From positions 901,784 through 965,783 of the forward strand of contig NW_006767438.1 in NCBI RefSeq assembly GCF_000264995.1: a stretch of 64,000 bases of DNA. Reading direction: 5' to 3'. How positions within the stretch are numbered: the stretch's first letter is position 1; every line of letters begins with the position of its first letter. The stretch is from Punctularia strigosozonata HHB-11173 SS5. Its lineage: Eukaryota; Basidiomycota; Agaricomycetes; Corticiales; Punctulariaceae. Position numbers and translations under genes: made by a program. The notes under the pieces were generated by a model. The model worked only from the letters and a program-made list of their open reading frames with translations, was not told the DNA's origin and searched no databases. Positions 22,485 through 35,200 of this stretch are shown here, piece after piece.

Positions 22485-25031
22485 ATGGCCAAGGGCAAAG
22501 ATCACTCGAAACGCTCACAATCCGCCAAACTCCCGAAGAAGCCCAAAGCCTTCGCAACCCAAGCCCAACAGGAGGAATTTACTGTCAGGATCAACGATGC
22601 GTCCATGAACTGGGAGGCTATGGTCGTGATCCTATGCGAAGCCTTCGAGATCCCGCCTCTGACGAAGCGGAAAGGCCTCAAGCAAATCCACGCGAATTTC
22701 GACCAGCTCTATGGCCGTCTTGATGCCGCATACAACATGTACACCGAGAAGGGGCCGGAGTTCGAGATGATTCTAGGAGGTATCGTCGGGATATATGCGA
22801 AGATGTGTGCGGACTCACTTCTCCGCGACAAACTCTTCGAGAAAGGTGCGCACGATAGCTCTCCGTTGCATGTGTGTACACGCGCTCATCCGCCATAGGT
22901 GTACTGTCGAAACTTGTCCCCCTCCTTGACTCTGGAAAATGCCGAGTCAGTCAACTATCATCCTGATGCATTGCTGATTTGTTCACTGTTCACTCCCGCC
23001 CCCAACTTTAGCTGGTTGCGCTGCGCTCGTTACGGACCATGACCCGGCATGGCAGTCTTCGCATAAAAACCGAGATTGCCCGCAGAACTCCGAGCCTCCT
23101 TCGACTCATGCACGACAATATAGACGACAACTCGCTTCAAGAACTATCCATAGGCGTTCTCTACCACTCCGTCTCCGTCGTTGTGCACGACGAGACCAAA
23201 CCTCCCACTGCGGATATTCTACGAGATATCGATATACCGCAGATGTTCAGGGTAGTCCTCGAAGTGCTGAAGAGGCCTGGTTGCTCGTCCGACTTTGCCG
23301 GGTCAGCAATGGCGCTTCTCCAGAACACAACCTACAATTGTCACGAAGTCAGTCTATCAGTTGTAATATGCCGCTGGTGGTGAGACTCATGCGCCTCTTG
23401 CCAGGAGTTCGAAAGGAACACCTCGGCAGCGAGATATTTGATCGCGTTCTTGCGAAGCGATATACTCACCGTCCGGTGTGTAGCGCTCAGCAGCCTATTG
23501 CGCATTCACACACTCTTGAACGAACAAGACCGGACCCAGTTCGATAGCGCGAAAGCCCAGGCCGCGATGACTAGCGGCCACTGGCCGCCACACGTCGGGG
23601 ACGCATTCAAGAAGTATGGTTACATGAAGTGCGACACGTTCGTCATGTTCCAAACTGCAGCCGACTTTCAAGTCGCCATGTTTGATGTTGCAAGAAGCCG
23701 CGACTTTTACGCTCTCGGAAAGACCCTGGTGCGTTCGTCTGGGGTTGCCTTTGATATCCATTCGTTGACGGCGCAGTTACGCAGGTCGAACTTGTTCTAC
23801 GGACCGAGTTCTCCATTAGCCATGGACGGTATGATACGAAGGAATTCCTCGGATTACCATTCACTGACTGGGCGGACGTGGTGGTGCGTAGGCTTGCGTA
23901 ACGATGTATCTTCGCTGATTACTCCCTTGGCAGCCATTTGCCGCTCAGGGTATCCGGGAGAAAGGGACCCAAAACGAAACATTCTGGGCGGACATGCTTG
24001 ACCTCAAGTACCTGGTCATGAACGAACGTGCCGTCCAGGCGGTGGCAAGGGCTCTCGCTGCCATTGACAAGTATCCGGATGTCGCCTACTTCTACTATAT
24101 CGTCAGCCTCACTGCAGAGCGCGAACTCGGTCTGCGCTATGCGAAGAAGGGATTATGCTGCAAGACGACGATGACGCCGTTCGTCAAGCACGCATTACTC
24201 TTCAGAGCCGTCGAACACGCAGGAGAACTTGCTTTAGCCGCGTTCCACGAATCGCAGAAGGATGTTCGTCGGCGGGAGGAAGGGGTAGCCTTCCTCATGA
24301 GCGCCTTGGACGACGCCAGAGCGTACATGGCCGAGGTACCCCCTGACGCGAGAAATTTGAGGCACGTCGCCAACTGGTATGTCGTCTTGACGTTGGCGAT
24401 CAAGGGCAAGGGGATCTCACCGGACTTAAGAGAGGTTGCAGTAAGTCCTGATCTTTTGTAATTTTACGACGATATTGATGATATATATATCAGGACGTGT
24501 TGGACAAAATCCGTATTAACGAGGATTTAACAGAGTTCCTCGGGGCCCGGCTCGCCAACACCCAGCTACGCCGAGCGCGAATAATGGTGGTGACAGGTTA
24601 CGCGGCTGCTCAGCAAGAATGGGGCAAGGTCGTGAAAAAATACGACGAGGAGCGTGACATAGAAGCCCACAAGACTATAGATCAAGCGAAGGCGACGGAC
24701 GATCTCGCTGCGTGGCTCGACGAGAAACTGCATGTAGAGGACGACGAGGACGATAATGCTGAAAGCTATCCGGACGATCCCTACATCCACATGCCGCGGT
24801 GGATGAAGCCGTACTTCACCGTCTCCCTGTACCGGTGTAGCTTCTGTGGAAACCCCAGTGCGGCGCTCAAGAAGTGCGGACGTTGTGAAAAAACGAGATG
24901 TGAGGGAAAATAGAGCCATTGGCATCATTCATTAGGCTGACATTATCTTCTATTTGCTCTTAGATTGTGATGCGTCTTGCCAAAAGAAACATTGGAAGGC
25001 GCACAAAACCGACTGCCATACTTCTCCCTAA
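22485..25031 (+). CDS. ARM/TPR-like protein with C-terminal MYND zinc finger (copy 3)
   Basis: Eight exons (22485-22845, 22899-22945, 23012-23347, 23405-23728, 23785-23883, 23934-24440, 24494-24899, 24964-25031) join in frame to 715 residues with no break. A basic start (MAKGKDHSKRSQ) is followed by armadillo-like helices, then a conserved repeat-like middle (YPDVAYFYY, GLRYAKKGL, PPDARNL), an acidic stretch and the MYND finger. Finger ligands are CSFC, KKC, GRC, YCDASC, KHWKAH and DC; the last intron splits the YC codon. It starts 344 bp after copy 2 in the same direction, so the two are a tandem duplication. The family probably provides protein-protein contacts; no enzyme domain is seen. 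Confidence 0.88.
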
Positions 25032-25452
25032 TTCAACTACTCCAGCTGCTATATAATCTTTGTAGACCAACGTTTCGTTACTCTCCTGTGATAGAATCTT
25101 GCCCTAGAATCATGTCAATACAGTATTTTACACTGCCAGCTCTGTATATATTCCAGTATAATTAACCCGATCGTAAACCGCATACCAGTGAAATAGATAG
25201 ACTGCAAACGTGTTCACTGCACAAAGCTGGTTTGCTGTCACAGAGCGCTAGGCGTCATGATCACGATCCAATGATTGCTCAGATGCTGATGTGGATCCGC
25301 AATCAAACGTGTACCTCTGAACATGATATATACCGCGCTCGTATTCCACGGCTACGCTTAACCTCTGCATTGTAATGGGGACACCGAATTGCTCCGTCAC
25401 AACGACACCGTGAGGGAAGCCCGTCATCTTGTAGAGCTCGTATGTGTATCTT

Positions 25453-26087
25453 TCAAAGCTTGGCCTGAGGCTGAATTTCTGCATTCGGCATGATTACGCG
25501 CGCATAGACCTTGGTATGAACCGGAGTCGTGCCATTGTTCCAGAACACGTCCGTCCCGAATTCCTTCGGATCGGGTCACTATCGATCTTCTTCATGCAGA
25601 ACAAGCTGCGCGCACGCACCAGGATGTCATTGGGGCAGATCTCACACGCAACGGACTCCATTCCCTGGTCGGAAAGTCTTTTGCCGTTGATGTAGGTACC
25701 GTTCTGGCTCTTTGTGTCCTTAACGTAAATCTGCATCGTATCCAATGAGTCTGGGTATCGGATGGTGTCGATGTTAGGGCGTCGAAGTCACCTTGTCATC
25801 CTCAGCCCATACCTCGGCATGCTTACGAGAGAGGGTCTTATTAGCAAAGTATCCGTTTGCATCGGTGGGTTCCGTCTGGACGTTCGTTTTGCGCGCTATC
25901 ACGAGAGGCTGGCTGTCCTCAAATACCCAGGTCTTGGAACTGAACGAGCTGTTCTATCGGAGTCAAAACAAATCAGCGCAAAGTAGCAAAGACTATCCGG
26001 ATACTGCGTTGGACTAAGTTAACACACAAGGGAATCCAGATGGATGGTCGGGGCAGGCTTAGGGGCGGCGTTATGGTTTGACGACAT
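25453..26087 (-). CDS. Minimal FHA-domain protein
   Basis: Four exons (26087-26028, 25953-25792, 25730-25620, 25563-25453) join in frame to 147 residues, almost all of it one FHA domain. The phosphothreonine-binding signatures are present: LSRKHAEVW (the SxxH motif) and DTKSQNGTYING (the NG motif). The fold resembles the FHA part of fungal Far10/Vps64-type proteins, which are normally longer and carry coiled coil and a membrane tail. Here the frame stops straight after the domain (IQPQAKL). It could be a truncated duplicate or a genuine stand-alone reader of phosphothreonine. It is convergent with MYND copy 3, 421 bp away. Confidence 0.75.
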
Positions 26088-27708
26088 CGTTACGGTAATG
26101 ATAGGGCAGAGCGAGGGTAGTTGGGTGTTTGATAAAGGTCGTCGAGTCAAATGAACTCACGAGGCATACGTATCCGCAGCGATGCTTACTCACGGTGAGC
26201 TGAACGTTGCTGCATAGCATAGCGTCGCCTATTTCTGGCATAGGCACGGGACAGGCGGATGGCTGATCATCAGGATGAGTCTGACGAGCGCGCTGCCTGG
26301 TATAGTATGAGTATCATGTGCAAGGGAACTATGATGGTACGGTCAGGTAGGGTAGATTGTCAGTGTATGCATTTTGAGCAACCAGGAGCTTCAGTAGAGT
26401 AGCGCACGTGTCTTCACACCTTAGCCTGCGCGCTCTCGGTGCGTAGTATATGGAAGCGGCCACTTTGGTGGACAGATTTTAATCATCGTCCTCGACCATG
26501 ATTGCGAGCTCCTGCGGTAGAGGAAATGATCAATGTCAAGGTGCATAGGCGGAGGTTTAAGGATCTCGTTCGACCACAGCACGGCATCGTCATGACCTTG
26601 CGACCCTCACAATTGCAGGCAAAGCGAGTAAGTATGAGTAGCGCCAGGGCGCGCCGTCCGGGCTGCATATGCGCACAACGGAAAATAGAACCGAGAACGC
26701 TCGTTCGAGTCATGGGAACCAGAACCAAGAGCGTGGATTCGTAAAGCACGCGAGCTACGTGGTTCGGGAGCTACATGCGTGGTGCTGGGATCCTGCAGGA
26801 TATAGCGAGTGATGGTCAGTCGGAGTACCATACATGAACTCTGACGTGAAGTCGGACTGGGGCGTGCCATCAGAGATCAGCTACGAGGAAATAGGGATAG
26901 ACGTAGAATTTTGCACAAATTGGTAGAGAAAGGTCGCCGCAACATCGTCGTCCTGATTATAAAAGACCTTCTGAGTTGACTCCGTGGTTATGGGATATCG
27001 AGGACGAGGACAGTCCTGTAGCACTTCTCGTTCATTCGATAGGGCCTTCTTACTTCTTTCAGCCTAACGACGATATTTTCCGTAGGTATGAGTACGGTCT
27101 CCCTGTCATCCACGTAGCAAGAGAAGGCTCGAATGTTCAATGCTGCGCCCGCAAGCTTCCGTGTGGCGAAACCAGAACACAAATCACAAGCGTTCGTTTG
27201 AGACCGCGACTTGCTGTAGAGATCGGAAGAGCGTGTACATGTAGAACATGCTAGAGCCATACACCAGCGCCATCAGTCAGCCCAGAAACCTTGTTGGTGT
27301 TGACGTGAGTAAGCGATTCAAACTGCGGCTGCGCGAGGGGTGATATCGGAGGGTGCTGCCGGAGGGGGTGGCTCCGCGCATGCCGCGCCGACGCACTTAC
27401 GCGTCTCGTTTGTCGTTCCGCAGTGCTCTATAAGCCGAACTGACTATCGTCGGGCACGCTTTTCGTCAAACCGTCACCCCGCCGTCTCCCCCAATCCCGA
27501 GTCGGATTTTTTCCATCTCTCACTAAGTCACAGCGCAGAAAGAACAAGGGACAGAACAACAGAGTCCACACTCCAGCCGGTCGGTGAGTGCGGTGTCTTA
27601 CGTAATAGGGCGTGGGGCGGGGGGCTGCGTGCGGTTGTCTCTCTCTTACCGCCCTCTTACACGTTCCACCCTGGCCACTTTTTCCTTCATCTCGATAAAC
27701 TGACCACC
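26088..27708. other. Intergenic stretch, mostly unassigned, with promoter of the bZIP gene
   Basis: The minus strand shows two short coding-like stretches, around 26890-26960 (KVFYNQDDDVAATFLYQF) and around 26470-26610 (NEILKPPPMHLDIDHFLYR). I could not join them by splice sites or assign a family, so they may be remnants of a decayed minus-strand gene. The last 300 bp presumably hold the bZIP leader. Confidence 0.4.
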
Positions 27709-29984
27709 ATGCAATCCCTAGTCGATCCGCCGCCGTCGCCCGCCGCCGCACCCAGCGCCGCGCTCACGTCCTTCGAGGACATTTTCAACGTCGACATGCT
27801 CGTCGCGCCCTCGCTCTCCCCGTCGCACCACTCGCAGTCGCCCTCTTCGGCGCTGTCCAATCGCTCCTCGCACTCGCCGCCCGAGTCCTACTCCGCTCTA
27901 CCACCGACGCCGCCCCAGTCGTTCCTGAGCGACCCGCTGCTCGACGGCTCGTCCTTCTTCAACTTTGCCATGCTCGACGAGGAGTTTTCGAAGGGCATCG
28001 CGATGGGCGGCGAGCCCTTCATCTCGGGCTCCTCCGCCCCATACGACTTCATGTCCTCCCTCCCCGAACTGTCGTCCAGCATGAGCATGACGAGCGAATC
28101 GAGCCCATCGGCCGCGTCCAACTCGCCCGCGCAGCACAACATCTTCACCATCGACCCTCAACTCGTCGGCTCGCCGTCCTCCACCTTCGACCACGATACC
28201 GAAGCCGACTCGCCCATGAATCACAACCACCACCACCAAGCTTCCTCCAACTCGGCGAGCAGTTCCCGCCACAACTCGCAACACCCGGCCGACAACGAGG
28301 CCGACAACGAGTCGGACGACGACCTTGAGCCCGATCTTCCGAGCACGCTCACCATCAAGGTCGGCGGCAAGGGCAAGGCTGGCGGACGGAAGGGTACCGT
28401 CGCCTCGGGCGGCATCACGAAGAAATCGAGCGTCACGTCCTCGGCCGTCCAGAAGCGGGAGCAGAGCGAGGAGCCCGACGAATGGCGGCCGAGCCCCGAG
28501 GAGTACAAGAAGATGTCGAGCAAGGAGAAACGCCAGCTGAGGAACAAGATTAGCGCCAGGAATTTCCGCATACGGCGAAAGGGTTCGTATGGCCTCACTT
28601 TTTTTGCGGTGTGCTTTTTCCGCTTTTGGTTATCATTGCGATCCGGCGCCACTTCTTTATTCTCTTTATGATTTCTTCATGCGTCGAACCATTTTGGTTC
28701 TTCTGTTTCTCGATTGATTGATGCGCCCGATGCTGACTCCTCGATGACCTCATAGAATACATCACCACCTTGGAGGGCGACATCGCCGAGCGCGACCGCC
28801 TCCTCGAGGCCATCCGTTCCGAACTCGGCAGCACCAAGGACGAAAACCGTGCCCTCCGTCAGGAAGTCGACGCGCTCAAGAAGGCGCTTCTCTCCGGCCG
28901 GGCCGAAGACGGCCCCGTCCTCCCGCCACCCGCCCCGCTCCCCGCCGTCTCCGCCGCCCTCACCTCTTCCTTCTCCTCCAATACGAAGGACAACAGCAAC
29001 CGAAAGGGAGCGACGAGCCCTGCGCCGACGCCGAATACCCGCAAGGACTTGCCGACGAGCCCCCGGCTCCGGAACGCTGGCGCCTTTTGGGGCGGCGGGG
29101 CCGCGAGCCCGATGGCGTTCGGCGGCTACACGCCGGTGCACACCACCCTCGTCCCCGAGATCTCGTTCGGCACTTCAGCGCTGTCCGGCAAGCCGACGGG
29201 TGCCGATACGAACAACTCGGCCGCGCCCGCCCGGCTGCAGGAGAACCTGAACCCGGCTCTCAACTCGCTCTACGGCACTGGTGGATTCGGGGCGAAGGGT
29301 ATGGGAGGCGCGCCGAGCCCCGGGTTTGACGCGTTCGCGGAGATGAACCCATTCACGTTGAAGACGCTGGACGCGTACCGGATGCAGCTCTGGACGAAGA
29401 TGGCGGCGCAGCAGCATGCGAGGCGCGAAATGCAACAGCAGCAGCAGCAACAGACCCAGCTCTCCGGCTTGGCGTCCAACCTCCGTCCGGCGTTCTTCGC
29501 GAGCAAGCATATCGCGGGATCGACCGGCGCCGGCGCGTTGTCTGGCAAGGCTGCCGCGGGCGCGTACCCGACCCCGCCGACCTCGCCCCGGTTGTCGCCC
29601 AAGGTTTCTTCGTCGTCGTCTGGCGCGGGCCCGAGCAAGCAGGAGGCGGCGATGGTGCACGCTGCCGCGCTCGCGAGCCAGTCGTTCATGGCGAAGCTCG
29701 GCTCGGCGTTCTGGGACGCGTTCGCGGGACACGAGGAGAAGGGAGGTGCGAGGAAGGGACGGATGGGAGCCGGGGTGGATGCGGACAAGGTGCGGAGGGT
29801 GTTGGAGGGCAAGGCGGTGTTGAGGGTCGTGGATGTCGAGCCCCAGCCCCAGCAGCCTCAGCCTCAACCACAGAAGATGATGAAGATGGGCGGTGCCCAG
29901 GAGAAGGATTCTGGGGATTGTTTGACCACGCTGTTGGAGGAGAGCATGCGCAGCTTGTCGATCTCGAAGAAGGGGCATATATAA
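27709..29984 (+). CDS. bZIP transcription factor
   Basis: Two exons (27709-28582, 28756-29984) give 700 residues. The start is in a strong context (ccaccATGc). A long Ser/Pro-rich and acidic N-terminus leads to the basic region KEKRQLRNKISARNFRIRRK, with the N-x7-R signature. The intron falls exactly between the basic region and the zipper. Exon 2 opens with EYITTLEGDIAERDRLL and continues as a leucine heptad helix for about 50 residues. The rest is low-complexity with a run of seven Gln near residue 520 and an acidic end (TTLLEESMRSL). The basic region is of the fungal MeaB-like type (KEKRQLRNK-S-R). This is a nuclear DNA-binding regulator; targets cannot be read. Confidence 0.93.
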
Positions 29985-30744
29985 ACCGATGTGTCTTGGA
30001 TGCCGTCGTCGTCGTCACCCCCTCTCCCTCCTCGTTGCATTCACCTCCGCCCATCGCATTCGCATTTTCCTCCTCTCATCGCATCGCAATCGCATTGTAC
30101 AAAATACTCCGAAATCGCCAATCTCGAACACGAAATCGACCAGGGCGCACCCGACGTGCCCTCTTCTCGTCTCGTCTCGTCCAACCCTCCTTGTCGTTTC
30201 TGTCTCGTCGCCCACATCCCCCCCTCCATCTCCATCATCATCGAAATCTTGACTCTCCTTCCTGTCCTGCCCCCTCTGTCACTCTCGATTCTCTTCCGTA
30301 TCATATTGCGCTGCGTGTCCATACATCCCCCATGGGACCAGCTTATTGGTTGCTCGAACGGACGTTGACCCTCCCCTCCTCCCCACGTTCGAATGCGAAA
30401 TAGTCCAACCGTTCCCTCCCATCCCTTCGTTCTTCTGATCTCTCTGTCCCCGTCGCGCTGTTTATATATAGAAATCGAAAGCTAGTAGTGGAACGTAAAG
30501 AAAAGATTGTTTCCCCAACAAACGCCTAGCCGGCGGGGAAATTGTCTTTTTGTAACTTAGCTATATAGGGTGTTAAGAAGCCGTCAAAACATCCCCATCC
30601 GAGAGTTGACGATTCAGGAGTATGTGCTGATGGATTATTTGATTCATCTTGAAGAAAGCGTGCGCCTACATCGTGTAACTCGAAGGCTGCATGTATGCGC
30701 CACTACGTCGTAAGTATGTACCTCTATCACCAACCGTGAGTCGG
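29985..30744. other. Convergent 3' region
   Basis: This is the space between the stop codons of the bZIP gene (plus) and the thioesterase gene (minus). It is pyrimidine-rich in its first 450 bp. No gene is seen. Confidence 0.6.
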
Positions 30745-31099
30745 CTACAGCTTGGGCTTGTCCTTTTGCTTCTGCTGCCCGAATCCCTCTTTCGAGTTCC
30801 GCGCGACCATGAGGCTCATCTGCGTCGACACCGCCAGGCAGACCTGCTCGTCCCGCCATCTCCCGTCGTCGTCTGCTTGTTCCGATCGATCCGAGGCGGA
30901 GGTGACGTTGGAGGGCGCGGACCAGACTTCGCAGTAGGTCTCGTGCCGGCTTTGGGGCCGGGTGAAGAAGCGGGTGCGGGCGTAGATGCCGACGGTGCGG
31001 GAGGCGTGCGTGGGGGTTTGAGGGGGAGGGATGGGGTGAAGGAAGTCGACGGACATGGTCACGGTGGGGAACCATCTGGAACGTGTGGTCAGGAGGGTG

Positions 31100-31147
<48 letters not shown>

Positions 31148-32266
31148 TAGGATTTACCCGGGTTTCAGGCCTTTGAGCTCGGATTTGGAGAGGAGCAGAG
31201 GGGAGGGGAGGAACGCGTCGGCGAAGAAGGCGAGCGCGGGAGTGGTGAGCGTTAGCGGCGTTTCGGGATTTTTGCTGCTGCTGCTGCTCCCTGCGTTGCC
31301 GGTGTCGGACGGTGAGGCGTTGTCGGGAAGGAGCTCGAGCCAGACGCCGGATTCGAGGCCGCCGCTGCTCGTCGAGTCGGAGGAGGAGGCGATGCGTGCA
31401 CGGGTGTCTGGTGAGTTGCGTGCGAGGATGGAGGGGTCGTCGCCGGCGGCGAGGCGGGAGCGGAAGGTCCAGTGTCCGCGTGGGACAAGGTTGGTGGGGC
31501 ATTTTGAGGGATGGGTGGCGAGCGGGCAGCGGGGGGCGTAGGGTGATGGTGGGGTGAAAGAGAGGCTGGCGTCGCTGCCCGTCGAAGGAGAGAGGACGCC
31601 GAAGATGAGATGGCATGTTACGTTGGTGTGTTCCTGTTCGTTGCATGGGACAGTCAGTAATGCAAAGAGGGGAGGATGACGTGCTTACCCCTTGGACAAA
31701 GTCGGCGAGGACGTTCGCGAACGTTTTCCCGGTGCGCAGTGTGCGCACACGCACGGTGAAGGGCGCAAGGGACGTGCCGCGGAGGAAGTGCGCGCTCAGG
31801 TGGACGACGTCCGGGTGCGGCGTCCCGGCTTGGTAGCGAAGGCAGGCCTCCAGCAGCAGCGCGAGGACGTAGCCTGCAAATACAAGATCAGTTCGGGTTT
31901 CTTCCGGTACGTTGGATGGAGGAGCAGGGCCTAGGCAGCAGAAGGGACGTAGCCGTCGTACCTCCTTGTGGGATCCTGCGGACCGAAGGGGTGGTAAGCG
32001 TCAGCGCACGTATCGTATGGCGAAGACAAGACGCGGGTAGAGAAGTGCGCGTTTGTACGATATCCGCAGCAGGCCGTATATCCGTACGATGGACGAGAGG
32101 ACATATAGGAACGCTACAGCTGGATGTTTGGTACTCACGAGCCGATGCACCATTCTCTGTCCACGTCTCCGCCGTACACCTTCACGTTTTGCGCGTCGTC
32201 GTTGGCTCCGACGCCGGCGCTGCTGGGCAGCTCGTCGACATCGACAGCTTGGTGGAACGGAGCCAT
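30745..32266 (-). CDS. Acyl-CoA thioesterase-like hot-dog protein
   Basis: Start ATG is 32266-32264 and stop TAG is 30747-30745. About six exons give roughly 370 residues. The N-terminal half has the double hot-dog thioesterase pattern: REWCIGSIPQGGYVLALLLE, HPDVVHLSAHFLRGT, FTVRVRTLRTGKTFANV and THLIFGVL-like ends. The C-terminal half carries the second hot-dog repeat, less conserved (SRTVGIYARTRFF). Family members hydrolyse acyl-CoA or related thioesters. Introns 1 and 2 flank a tiny exon coding only SIPQGG. A (CT)n tract lies in a later intron. The protein ends in a Lys/Gln tail. Substrate unknown. Confidence 0.85.
31104..31142. repeat. (GA)n microsatellite inside a thioesterase intron
   Basis: About 20 GA units. 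On the coding (minus) strand it is a (TC)n tract between the donor gtaaatcc and the acceptor ttccag, so it acts as an expanded polypyrimidine tract. Confidence 0.95.
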
Positions 32267-35200
32267 GGAAGTAGGAGACAAAGCATTGTGCCGGTTACGA
32301 GTTAAACAAAAAGCACGCCGGGCTGTTGAGCTACTACGCCGGCTATCCGAGGTCACCGGCGTCGGAGGCGATGTGGCGCAGCAGTAACCTTATCAAGGTA
32401 GTTCATCCAGGGCCTTGCAATGAGTGATGAATCCATGCAGCACAGCAGTCTATGCCTTTGGGAGGAGCTATTGCGTAGGGGTACATGAAGCCTGGTGTTC
32501 ATATGTATCCATTCAAGTGATCCAAACAACCTATGTAAGTAACAGGCGCGCTAAAATCACGGGCGACAGGTCGCAACAAGCTCGGGTATCTTCCGCACTT
32601 CCCGACCCGCTGATACGAAATAACAAAATGCACAACATCAAGGTGAATATATGGAACACAAACAGTTCCCTCATTTTTCCTGTTTTTATTTTTATTTTTT
32701 GCCTCAGAAGCGCGCCCTAAAAATAGACTTTGCAGCTCGGTCACCGACCTCGTCCATCTCTCCTTCCCTCCCTACTCATCGACCTACCCTTCGTAGTCGG
32801 TGACCTGCTCTTTGCGCACTTCCAGAGTGTATATCCCGGTGCATATGTGTATCTTCACTCTCGGAAGTCACCCGACGCGAGTGTCACCATGGCGCGACGG
32901 GCTTCCTCCGGTTCTTCCGCTCCTCGGTGCCTCAGGTGATCCGCTTCGCTGCACCGCACCCGACTTGTATGTCGCCATTGAGATTACGCATATATCCTTC
33001 CATGCTCATATGACAGCAGAATATATGACGGGGTGTTCGTACTCTCTAAATGCCACGTCCGCTGAGCTCTATTCGGATCGTGCATGTCGTCACCCTGCCA
33101 CCACACTCCAGGTACGCTGGCTCGATACTCGGATAATGATAACTACAATTCCAGAGGTGGGCTATGCCCTGAAGATATGTGGTGCTATTGAATATACAAT
33201 TCAGGCTGTGGTAGCTTCCTCAATTTGATGTCGCGGCATACACGTTCACCGGGCCAGCCATCGCCGACGGCACAATTCAACGCATATATGCGTCGTAATT
33301 GTCGGAAATCTATCCGCACCCTGATGCAGAGCCACTCTGCAGTTCTTCCGCCCCAAGATACTCAGCTGACCTGCACGAGCTCGACTCGTGGATAGATATG
33401 GAGCCCAGGCCGCAGACAAGCCCGTGCAGATGGCCTTCCTGACCGCTGGATCTCAGGTTGACTCTGCAGCAATCATGGCCCTTCGCTGTCCTTGGTTTGC
33501 ACACGTGTTGGACAGCCGAATACTCGATGCCCGAATCCCCAGGCGTGATGAAACGTCAACTGCCAAGGCGCTCGGACACGCCTTCAAAGAAGCGCACGAT
33601 GCGTCGCAGACACAGTGATTCCGCCCGGGCTCTTCCGTCTCCGCGCCTCAGGTGATACCTCCGACTCCACTATAATACGGATACATCACTATCGCGATCA
33701 TGTATGCGCTCCTTCGTCGCTCATCTGACCTTCCCCTTCCATGAAAACCTGCCAGCGCTAATCATCCGCCCAGTCGGAAGCAGTGGATGCAGACGCGCCG
33801 ATCGGATTTCGCGTCAGCTGGACGGGGGCTCGTCGCGTTCCGCCGTCTTCGAAAATTGCGTCGCGGCTTCTGGTTGGCATATCCTCTGGCGCTTCTGGCT
33901 TCTGCAAGTCTATCCGTGGATGGCGTGTTTATTTGTCCATAGCGCACAGCATAAGACATTATAAAGCGGAGAGTCTGGAGGCGGTGGACCTTTCTCTTCC
34001 CCTTCCCCCTTCGCCACCCCGTGCTGACGCCGCTACCCTTGCCTGCTACGGCATTTCCCTTTTAGGACTCCCTCTCTGTCCCGCTTATCCTGATACTTGA
34101 CCTTAGCAATACGCGCGTCCAACCTCCTTTCTATCCCTTCCTAACTGCTGAAAACTGGAATCCCTACGATAACCCCGCTATGTCTCTCTACCTGTCTATG
34201 CCCCTAACCCGGTGTTGAACTTACTTTCTATTCACATCGGCGCGACCTTGACGCAGAACCGTGACGGACCCCCGCTCGGCGCTTGAACTATGCAAGCGAC
34301 ATGCGATCTACTACGACACGCTCGGACAACGCTCGGACGTACCGGTCCGAAGCCGATACCCCGCATTCCGCTTCCGTCAATCGACGACGCAGCGAGACCC
34401 AGATGCGGGAGGCGCGAAGACGGAAAGGCACCCCGTTTTTCTATTCGCCACCCCCACCCTTCCCCGCTATGGGGAGGCGGCCGACCCCGCGCTGACTCAT
34501 ATTCTGGAGAAGACGAGAAAGGTTCGGGCCTTTGAGGGACCGCTGAACATGGGTCGAGTCCCGATGTGCTCGGAGCTCGTCCGAAATGACTCGAGGTCGA
34601 GCTCGAGGTGATGGCATGGCATGGCGAACGACTGAAGATGAAGGCGTCGTTGTTATGCCCGCGGCTTCGGGTGGTTTATTGGCCTGGGGCCAGAGGTGGA
34701 AGGATGATGTTCATGCCGCAGACGATACTGAGTGCGATGTGGAAGGCAAGGCCTACGGCATGCACTGGCCAAGTGAGTGATGATCGGACCTCCTTTTCTG
34801 TCGCCGTTGGACAGCGTCCTGACTGAGCGCGGGTAATAGGCACGAAATCCTCGACGGTCTCTGCGCATACGCACCACAATTTTTTTTTTGCGCTCTGCCG
34901 CATATTCTAAGCTGTTCGCTTGCTCGGCGATCCTAAGGTCCGTTCCTGCCATGCACTGCCCCGCGTTCGAATCCATTCATTGCTCTATGAATGCAGAGTC
35001 CTCCGGGTCGCCGACGGTGTGCGGTCCGAGTCGTCGGACATCATCATCGGGGTGTCTGAGGTCCTCGTCCTGAAATCTCGATCTGGGGGGCAACGAACAA
35101 CCAGCCGAGGATACCGACGTCACCTCTGGGCGGCATTGCTCCCTTCCCCACATCGGGCGCCGCCTCTTGTTCCTTGGCTGGAGGCGGGCAGGGGTCGGAC

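Noticed and set aside
29175-29978. 267-codon minus-strand frame opposite the bZIP gene
   Set aside because: It is a Leu/Arg-rich shadow of the second bZIP exon without motif or splice support.
32890-33660. Two similar 30-bp strings ending gcctcaggtgat near 32935 and 33650
   Set aside because: The similarity is short and imperfect and does not extend, so it does not support a repeat element.
34955-34985. GTTCGAATCC string resembling a tRNA B box
   Set aside because: The flanking bases do not form a T-stem, and no A box or acceptor stem is found upstream.
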